Assembly: GCA_019739295.1 (NCBI GenBank) | Contig: JAHHDV010000002.1 | Coordinates: forward strand, 1-40,469 | DNA: 40,469 nt | Origin: Taibaiella sp. | GTDB taxonomy: Bacteria > Bacteroidota > Bacteroidia > Chitinophagales > Chitinophagaceae | Reading direction: 5' to 3' | In this document: positions 34,709-40,469 of the stretch, piece after piece | How the letters are laid out: each line of letters starts with the position of its first letter | How positions within the stretch are numbered: position 1 is the stretch's first letter | The notes under the pieces: model-generated | The model's database searches: none | What the model saw: only the letters and a program-made list of their open reading frames with translations | What the model was told of the DNA's origin: nothing | Program-made: the position numbers and the translations under genes

Positions 34709-35785
34709 TTACTTTTTCTTCTGGTAAAAGGCTCTTAAATACTGTTTGGGGTATATATTATCTCCATCCAGTTCCTGTGCGGCATGCATCGCAAAATAAG
34801 GGTCTCTTAATAATTCTCTTCCCAGGAAAATCATATCTGCCTGTCCGCTCTGAAGTATTGATTCCGCCTGCAATGATGTGAGGATAAGACCTACTGCACC
34901 TACTTTTAGATCTGTATGGGCTTTTATTTCAGCAGCAAATGGCACCTGGTACCCCGGGCGGACAGGAATCTGCTCACCTGGCGCTATAGCCCCCGACGAT
35001 ACATCGATGAGGTCTACACCATAATCTTCCAATTGACGCGCCAGCTGAACTGACTGATCTATATTCCAGCCCCCGTCCAGATAATCCACCGCAGAAATTC
35101 TGACAAATAGCCCTACTGCCGCAGGTATCCGCTCACGCACGGCATGCACGCATTCCAAAAGCATCCTGGTCCTATTCTCAAATGTGCCACCATAAAGGTC
35201 TGTCCTTTGATTGCTGATAGGCGACATGAATTCGTGGAGCAGGTATCCGTGAGCAGCGTGGAGTTCTATCACATCATACCCAATGTCTACTGCCCTCATA
35301 GCTGCCTGCACAAACTGGCGGATAACCTCCTGTATATCTTCTATGCTTAGGACATCCGGAGCAGCATAAGCAGGATTAAAGGGTATAGCGCTCGGCGCTA
35401 CCCCTCTCCATCCTCCTTCCTCCTCACTCAGTACTTTATTGCCTTTCCAGATGCTGCTGGTGCTTGATTTCCGGCCGGCATGAGCCAGCTGGATCCCGAT
35501 TTTTGATCCTTGCTGGTGGACAAATTCCACAATCCTTCTCAATGAAGCTTTATGCCCGTCTTTCCATAAACCCAGGTCATCAGGACTGATCCGGCCGATA
35601 GGAGACACCGCAGTAGCTTCCTGGATGATCAGTCCCGCACCGCCTACTGCCCTGCTTCCCAGGTGAACCAGGTGCCAGTCACTGGCATAGCCATCTACAC
35701 TACTGTATTGACACATTGGAGACATAACTATCCTGTTTTTAAAAATCTGTGAACCTATTTTGATCTCTGAAAGTAAAAGTGACAT
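34709..35785 (-). CDS. NADH:flavin oxidoreductase, Old Yellow Enzyme (YqjM-like)
   Basis: FMN enzyme that reduces alpha,beta-unsaturated carbonyl compounds with NAD(P)H. 358 residues. Motifs are RIVMSPMCQYSSVDGYASDW with the redox-tuning Cys25 of the YqjM/thermophilic-like class, QLAHAGRKSST, HAAHGYLLHEFMSPISNQR with the substrate-binding histidine pair, and LGRELLRDPYFA with the FMN phosphate site. Single gene with its own promoter. Substrate unknown; stress-type enone detoxification is typical for the family. Confidence 0.94.
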   Translation of the reverse strand: MSLLLSEIKIGSQIFKNRIVMSPMCQYSSVDGYASDWHLVHLGSRAVGGAGLIIQEATAVSPIGRISPDDLGLWKDGHKASLRRIVEFVHQQGSKIGIQLAHAGRKSSTSSIWKGNKVLSEEEGGWRGVAPSAIPFNPAYAAPDVLSIEDIQEVIRQFVQAAMRAVDIGYDVIELHAAHGYLLHEFMSPISNQRTDLYGGTFENRTRMLLECVHAVRERIPAAVGLFVRISAVDYLDGGWNIDQSVQLARQLEDYGVDLIDVSSGAIAPGEQIPVRPGYQVPFAAEIKAHTDLKVGAVGLILTSLQAESILQSGQADMIFLGRELLRDPYFAMHAAQELDGDNIYPKQYLRAFYQKKK

Positions 35786-35810
35786 TCGTTCTGAATTTAT
35801 AAAATGAATA

Positions 35811-35844
35811 CAAAGCTATGATTCTGTTGTGCTCTTAGCCCAAA
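35811..35844 (-). promoter_or_regulatory. candidate promoter of the Old Yellow Enzyme gene
   Basis: TAGCTTTG (35811-35818) fits TAnnTTTG; TTTG (35841-35844) is 22 bases upstream, longer than ideal. 26 bases from the start codon. Confidence 0.45.
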
Positions 35845-36136
35845 ATATGTTCTCAAAAATAAATACAATTTCCTTAGGAGACCAAAAGAAGGCAATCAGC
35901 ATCTATAAGATAAAGAATGGGTCAGCTGTTACCTTCAACCTATGTGGTATACAAGATAGGGAACAGATACCCGGCACGGGATCATTATCATGAGCCGGTT
36001 TAATTTTTACAGCATATAGAGACAAGATTTTTGGTTATAGGACAGGCTAATAAACACTATAAAGTTATTTACCGAAAAGTTTAATTCAGTTCCATAATGA
36101 CTAACTTCGTACCTGCTTAATGTACAAATAAAAGTT
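35845..36136 (+). other. gap of about 290 bases with a possible 48-codon ORF
   Basis: No known gene seen. An ATG at 35847 opens 48 codons (MFSKINTISLGDQKKAISIY, then KIKNGSAVTFNLCGIQ) to a stop at 35991-35993. It reads protein-like but is not recognised and has no neighbours in operon. The remainder, to 36136, is AT-rich and holds a TAACTTCG sequence (near 36100-36110) that could be the promoter of the GNAT gene. In view of the error pattern, a longer broken gene cannot be excluded. Confidence 0.25.
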
Positions 36137-36413
36137 ATGGAATGTATTCACGATACGGAAAAAAAAGGAATTCAGGGCACAAGATAACGGTGCTACTGCA
36201 GGGAGAATGACCTATACCTGGGCAGGTGACCATAGATTCATTATCGATCATACAGAAGTAGATCCTGCATTCGGTGGGAAAGGCGTAGGCAAAAAGCTGG
36301 TGATGACGGCCGTAGCATTTGCAAGAGATCATCACTTAAAGATTATTCCCTTATGTCCTTTTGCCAAAAGCACCTTTGAAAAAAACCAGGATATTAAAGA
36401 TGTGCTGGCTTAG
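36137..36413 (+). CDS. GNAT family N-acetyltransferase (YjdJ-like), frame broken by one extra base
   Basis: Small acetyltransferase fold of the short YjdJ type (GNAT_2). As written, only the part from ATG 36207 (MTYTWAGDHRFIIDHTEVDP) is open. With one base less in the A8 run 36159-36166, ATG 36137 reads MECIHDTEKKEFRAQDNGAT and then AGRMTYTW, for 91 residues, normal for the family. The acetyl-CoA motif GGKGVGKKLVMTAV is present, then IPLCPFAKSTFEKN. Physiological substrate unknown. Confidence 0.85.
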
Positions 36414-36736
36414 GAATAGATCATAAGACAAGGTTAAAAGAACAAAGCGATCAACAGTAAGAAAAAAACATATGACATCCTACAATCCTAGCAGGGATGT
36501 AGTGTTTTGCAACACCTTTAAATGAATGCTGCCACCTGGCCTCAGCATTTTTTCCCGAAAGCCTATTACTCAGTACCATTGATAATGGGCCGCCGGGCAA
36601 CACCCAGGTATTCCCGCCTGTGTTGATTTTAGCTATTCCTCCTGTGAAGACTAAATCCAAATAGGTCTTTCCGACCCGGTTCTGCATCAAAAAATAACTT
36701 GATAAGAAAATCAACGAAATCCTAAAAATATTATAT
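36414..36736. other. gap with no supported gene
   Basis: 323 bases. An 87-codon minus-strand ORF (36451-36714) has no recognisable family and an odd composition, so I do not call it. A small stem GTGTT/AACAC (36501-36514) and an ACATCC/GGATGT pair (36475-36500) are visible. A TATATTTG box at 36732-36739 is promoter-like but falls at the start of the next gene. Confidence 0.4.
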
Positions 36737-36742
36737 TTGTAT

Positions 36743-38380
36743 GTGCAAAAGTGGCTTATCGTTATTATCTTCTTCAGTAGTATCCTGCCTGCTGTTCATA
36801 GTCAGAACCTGATTATGAACCCTTCTTTTGAGCTTTATGAAACCTGCCCCTCTTCCTTAGCAACCATTACCTTTCCTTCAGAAGGCAATCCGGTGCTCAA
36901 GAATTGGAACCGGGCAACGGATGGCAGTCCCGATTATTTTAACGTTTGCGGTTCGGATGCAGCCCGGATTCCCAATACAAGCTTAGGCTACCAATATCCC
37001 CGGACCGGTAATGGATATATAGGGTCTTTCATATCTGATGGAGAGAATTACAGAGAGTATTTCCAAAGCAAATTGACCCAGACGCTCCTGCCTCATCATT
37101 ACTATATTGGATACTGGCTGAACCTGGCCAATTCTGATTTCGGGAATATAGCTGCTTTGGATCAAATCGGTATATACTTCAGCACGGATTCATTGGAATC
37201 CGGTACGACGGCTCCTCTTGCTGAGCTGGTACCTCAGGTGGTCACACCACCATATGCTATATTGGATGATACCTCAGGATGGATGAATATCCATCATTCT
37301 TTCCTCGCTTCGGGTGAAGAAAGGTGGATGACCGTGGGCAGCTTCCTCGGGGAGGAAGATATTCATTATGATTATTTCGGATCATTTGATTCCTATTACT
37401 CCTATTATTTCTTTGATGATTTTTGTCTGCTGGATCTGGACATTCCCATGAATGTTCAGGACACACTATTTGTCTGTCAGCCCGGGGATTCTGTGAATCT
37501 CGCTGATTATGTAAATACCGTAGCTCATTTTTCGTTTTGGAACGGGGGCATTTTATCTGATGAGATGTGGGTCTACGAAAGCGGGTATTATACTGCCCGT
37601 CTTGTAGATCAGGGTCATTGCAAGCTTAAAGATATCAGTTTCCTGGTCATAATGGAAGTCTCAGAATATCTTTTAGATCTGGGGACCGATACTTTTATCT
37701 GCCCGGGTGATCACGTCATCCTGGATGCTACCCATCCCGCGCTCGAGGTATACAACTGGAATAATGGCATGACAGCCCCTGTCCTGGAAAATCAATGTTC
37801 CCGGAACGTATAGCGTAGAAGCTTTGGGATTCTGTGCTTCAGGTAAAGGCGAAATCCGGATAGATACAATTCCCTATCCGCTTTTGGATATAGGCCGGGA
37901 CACCCAGATCTGCAGAAATAGCATATATATCCCTGAGGTAAGAACCAACCATCAGTTTATAGCCAATTATACCTGGAATACCGGGGAGCAGCTACCCGAT
38001 CCCGTTTTATCATCCCCGGGTACCTATATCCTGGAGATAGAAGATTATTGTACCAGGACTGCAAGGGATACCATGAAATTGACCGTAGAAAACTGCCCGG
38101 TATGCTTCCTGATTCCAAATTCCTTTAGTCCTAACGGAGACGGGCTTAATGATTACTTCCAGGTCCAGTCCCATTTGTGACTGGAAATCTTACCAATTGA
38201 GGATTTTCAACCGGTATGGCAACCTGGTATACAGCTCCTTCAATGGTTCATGATCAATGGTGGGGACCAACGCGCAATCAGCAGTCCGTCACAGAAGTCT
38301 TTTTTTATGAGATCATTGCAGAACCTTATTTCGATGAAAAAACGATTCATCTGAAAGGCGACATAACCATAATCCAATAA
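36743..38380 (+). CDS. gliding-motility-type T9SS protein (type B sorting), frame broken three times
   Basis: Predicted exported protein of about 544 residues. Signal peptide QKWLIVIIFFSSILPAVHS, then NLIMNPSFELYETCP, a jelly-roll-like domain (DYFNVCGSD, PRTGNGYIGSFISD), two domains with LLDLGTDTFICPGD and LLDIGRDTQICRNS, typical of repeats before a gliding-motility C-terminus, and the sorting domain IPNSFSPNGDGLNDYFQV, then LRIFNRYGNLVY. Slips: A4 37788-37791; C3 or T3 near 38170-38176; GG or TT near 38245-38248; each one base too many. The start is unclear (GTG 36743 or an ATG at 36741 in another frame). Gliding-type domain is sure; repaired details of the last 50 residues are approximate. 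Confidence 0.8.
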
Positions 38381-38509
38381 ACACTTAAATTTACATACTC
38401 AATGAGGAATGAACATTCAAATGAACCTGGAATCAGGATCATAGGACAGCTCCTTCCCCAACTCAGAAAAGCTTTTTTTATCGCAAACCAATACCTGTAA
38501 ATCAAACAT

Positions 38510-38968
38510 ATGGAAAGACTCAATTTTCAAATAGAAATCAACACTGATGCTAAGAAAGCGTACGAAGTCATGTTAGGTCCGGCCACCTTCAGGCAATGGA
38601 CTTCGGTATTCAATGCTTCTTCATATTATGAAGGAAACTGGGAGAAAGGATCGAAAATGTATTTCATAGGATTGAATGAGAATAGCCGGAAAGAAGGAAT
38701 GGTAAGCAAAGTGCTCGAGAACATTCCCAACAAATATGTCTCCATAGAGCACCAGGGATATATAGAAGATGATCAGGAAATCACTGATGGTGAACATGTA
38801 TCCTGGAAAGGTGCCCGGGAAAATTACATCTTTGAAGAAAACAACGGAGTGACAACTGTCACCGTAGAATTGGATACCGAGCAGAATTTCAAAGAATATT
38901 TTGAAAAGACCTACCCCGAAGCTTTACAGACATTAAAAATGCTGGCTGAAGTCAATAATGATGAATAA
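38510..38968 (+). CDS. SRPBCC (START/AHSA1-like) domain protein
   Basis: 152-residue single-domain protein. It begins MERLNFQIEINTDAKKAYEV, with FRQWTSVFNASSYYEGNWEK and YFIGLNENSRKEGMVSKVLE, the conserved opening and ligand-cavity strands of SRPBCC proteins, and ends in the long C-terminal helix (YFEKTYPEALQTLKMLAEV). No signal peptide. Members bind hydrophobic ligands or act with other proteins; no specific role can be assigned. It is followed by a VOC gene 92 bases on; both are small fold-type proteins often found together, but no operon is proven. Confidence 0.88.
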   Translation: MERLNFQIEINTDAKKAYEVMLGPATFRQWTSVFNASSYYEGNWEKGSKMYFIGLNENSRKEGMVSKVLENIPNKYVSIEHQGYIEDDQEITDGEHVSWKGARENYIFEENNGVTTVTVELDTEQNFKEYFEKTYPEALQTLKMLAEVNNDE

Positions 38969-39060
38969 AATTTCATATCCGCACTGCTTCTTACAACTTT
39001 ACAAAATCCGAAATGAATATCAATCAGATTGGAATATTGAAAACCATATAATCTATAATA

Positions 39061-39450
39061 ATGAATGCAAATTTCAAACCGGAAGGCTATAATTCCGTAT
39101 CCCCCTATATTATCGTCAGGGATTGTGAAAGATGGATACTGATGATGAAGGATATCTTTGATGCTGAAGTGACCAGAAGATATGATACACCGGATGGCAC
39201 CGTAATGCATGCAGAATTAAAAGTTGATGACTCCATCATTATGTTTGGAGAAGCTTCAGAAAAGTTTCCTGCCAACCAGTCCGTACTGCATGTATATGTT
39301 CCGGATGCCCGCGCTGCTTACGAACGTGCCCTACAGGCAGGATGCACATCTATTCATGAGCCCAAGACTTCTGAAGAGGATCCGGATATCAGGGCATCAT
39401 TTTATGATTATGCAGGTAACTATTGGTCTGTCGGCACCCAAAAGTCATAA
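39061..39450 (+). CDS. VOC family (glyoxalase/PhnB-like) protein
   Basis: 129-residue protein of the vicinal oxygen chelate fold. Segments are YNSVSPYIIVRDCERWILMM, the central beta strands with TVMHAELKVDDSIIMFGEAS, and the C-terminal repeat HVYVPDARAAYERALQAGCT, then YDYAGNYWSVGTQK, where PhnB-like proteins have DPFGNxW. The Tyr/Ala here (YAGNYW) is a small change. Metal-binding residues are not certain by eye. Function unknown. Confidence 0.9.
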   Translation: MNANFKPEGYNSVSPYIIVRDCERWILMMKDIFDAEVTRRYDTPDGTVMHAELKVDDSIIMFGEASEKFPANQSVLHVYVPDARAAYERALQAGCTSIHEPKTSEEDPDIRASFYDYAGNYWSVGTQKS

Positions 39451-39539
39451 TGACCATTTCCCGGGTACTTTCTTTACCGAAATGATCAGTAGTAGCATTT
39501 CCTTACATTTGATTCATAAAATCCGTAAACATATATAAG

Positions 39540-40469
39540 ATGAACGAACATCTCCGTAAGTTATTTCTGATCAGACCCCGATATCACCTTTCTCAATTTT
39601 GCTTCATTCGGTGCCTGTGCGATACCCGTTTTTGAGCGATATCAGCAGTACCAGTTAGAACTGGAGCAGGAACCGGTCCGGTTTATGACTGCTCTTTCTC
39701 CGGGATACCTCAGAAGGTCACGTCAATCCCTGGGAGCTTATCTGAAACTGTTTCCGAAGAGGATATCGTATGTGTCACTAACCCTTCTTACGGGGTGAAT
39801 ATCGTGGCCAAAAGTCTGGATCTGAAACCGGGAGACGAGATCCTGACTTCTGACCTGGAATATGGCGCCTGTGATCGTACGTGGCGCTTTATCTGTAAGC
39901 AAAACCGGTGCTGTATATAAAAGGCAGAAGATTTCCTTTCCCGTTCACAGCAGGGAGGAAATCACTGAAGCAATCCTTTCCGGTATCACCGAACGGACCA
40001 AAATCATATTTCTGAGTCATATTACCAGCAGTACATCACTCCGCATCCCCGTAGAAGAAATATGCGCGATAGCCCGGGAGAAAGGAATTTTGACTTTTAT
40101 TGACGGCGCACATGCCCCGGCCCAGATTGATGTAGACCTGACCCAAATGGCCTGTGATTTTTATACCGGTGCCTGCCATAAGTGGATGCTTGCACCTAAA
40201 GGTTCTTCATTTCTGTATGCACAAAAAAGTGTTCAGGATTTACTGGACCCTTTAGTTGTCAGCTGGGGCTATGAGAGTTTACACCCTTCAGGTAGCCAGT
40301 TCATTGATTACCATGAAATGCAGGGGACAAGGGACCTTTCTGCCTTGTGCACGATACCTGATGCTGTAAAGTTCCTGAGTGAAAATGAATGGACGCAGGT
40401 AAGCCAGGAATGCAGGAACATTGTAGCTGCAAATGCAGACCGTTTCCATGATCTCTTAGGGGCAGAAAA
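39540..40469 (+). CDS. class V aminotransferase-fold PLP enzyme, broken three times, cut by window end
   Basis: PLP enzyme of the cysteine-desulfurase/isopenicillin-N-epimerase type; reaction unknown. From ATG 39540 MNEHLRKLFLIRP, then with corrections FLNFASFGACAIPVFERYQQ, TNPSYGVNIVAKSLDLKPGD, FLSHITSSTSLRIPVEEICA, FIDGAHAPAQIDVDLTQMAC (PLP-binding D-x-A-H) and TGACHKWMLAPKGSSFLYA, whose lysine binds PLP. Slips: C4 39576-39579 (one too many), A3 39745-39747 (one too few), C2 39905-39906 (one too many). The right edge of the window cuts the gene in the C-terminal domain. Motifs are well conserved, so the damage looks recent or artefactual. Confidence 0.83.

Noticed and set aside
36451..36714. 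87-codon minus-strand ORF
   Set aside because: No family resemblance, no promoter, unusual composition; treated as chance in an otherwise empty gap.
38402..38500. 32-codon ORF ending 9 bases before the SRPBCC gene
   Set aside because: Too short to support; could be a leader peptide but nothing in its sequence says so.
1..40469. CRISPR arrays, insertion sequences, phage or integrase genes
   Set aside because: No regularly spaced repeats, transposase or recombinase motifs, or attachment-like duplications seen on either strand.

Overview
The window comes from the chromosome of a member of the Bacteroidota. Four secreted proteins carry C-terminal type IX secretion (T9SS) sorting domains, three of type A and one of the gliding-motility type. 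The ribosomal protein S16 has a long Ala/Glu/Lys tail. A DUF4270 lipoprotein and a short glycogen-synthase-like protein share an operon with glmS. The promoters I can see follow the Bacteroidota form TTTG-N19-TAnnTTTG, and no Shine-Dalgarno pattern is evident. I cannot place it below phylum from sequence alone. I see no phage, transposase, CRISPR array or plasmid function. Most of the content is housekeeping metabolism plus cell-envelope proteins.

Layout. 1-1200: rpsJ, reading out of the left edge behind a textbook promoter, then a decayed stretch with a truncated Lnt-like membrane remnant. 1201-5437: leftward operon of glycogen-synthase-like gene, DUF4270 lipoprotein and glmS. 5487-9722: rightward panC, rpsP, rimM, phosphosugar isomerase and a DUF1835-like gene, with yraN opposing. 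9787-15834: leftward tig, tRNA-Leu(UAG), sufS, tryptophan 2,3-dioxygenase, a secreted protein of unknown role and a deoxyhypusine-synthase-family gene. 15990-19190: a small membrane protein and two T9SS cargo proteins. 19218-25542: folC, a broken small gene, the three-gene proton-translocating transhydrogenase (pntAA-pntAB-pntB) and a DUF937/OmpA fusion. 25637-28948: a tight aroB-aroA-aroC operon. 29091-32556: envelope group made of a lipoprotein that resembles class D beta-lactamases but lacks their catalytic residues, a double-OmpA protein and a T9SS cargo protein. 32644-35844: fused E1 alpha/beta 2-oxo acid dehydrogenase and an Old Yellow Enzyme. 36137-40469: GNAT, gliding-type T9SS protein, SRPBCC, VOC and a class V aminotransferase cut by the right edge.

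The most striking feature of the raw sequence is technical or evolutionary rather than a new system. At least a dozen otherwise well-conserved genes are broken by single-base length changes, mostly one base too many and mostly inside short homopolymers. Removing (or in a few cases adding) that base restores a family-typical protein, and the restored coding lengths come out as whole numbers of codons. Affected genes include dys, folC, the E1 fusion, an OmpA protein, a GNAT, two T9SS type A proteins, the gliding-type protein (three times) and the aminotransferase (three times). I read this as homopolymer error in the assembly, densest in the last 4 kb, with true decay likely only for the Lnt-like remnant. 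The best biological lead is the catalytically dead class D beta-lactamase-like lipoprotein beside an OmpA-type peptidoglycan-binding protein.
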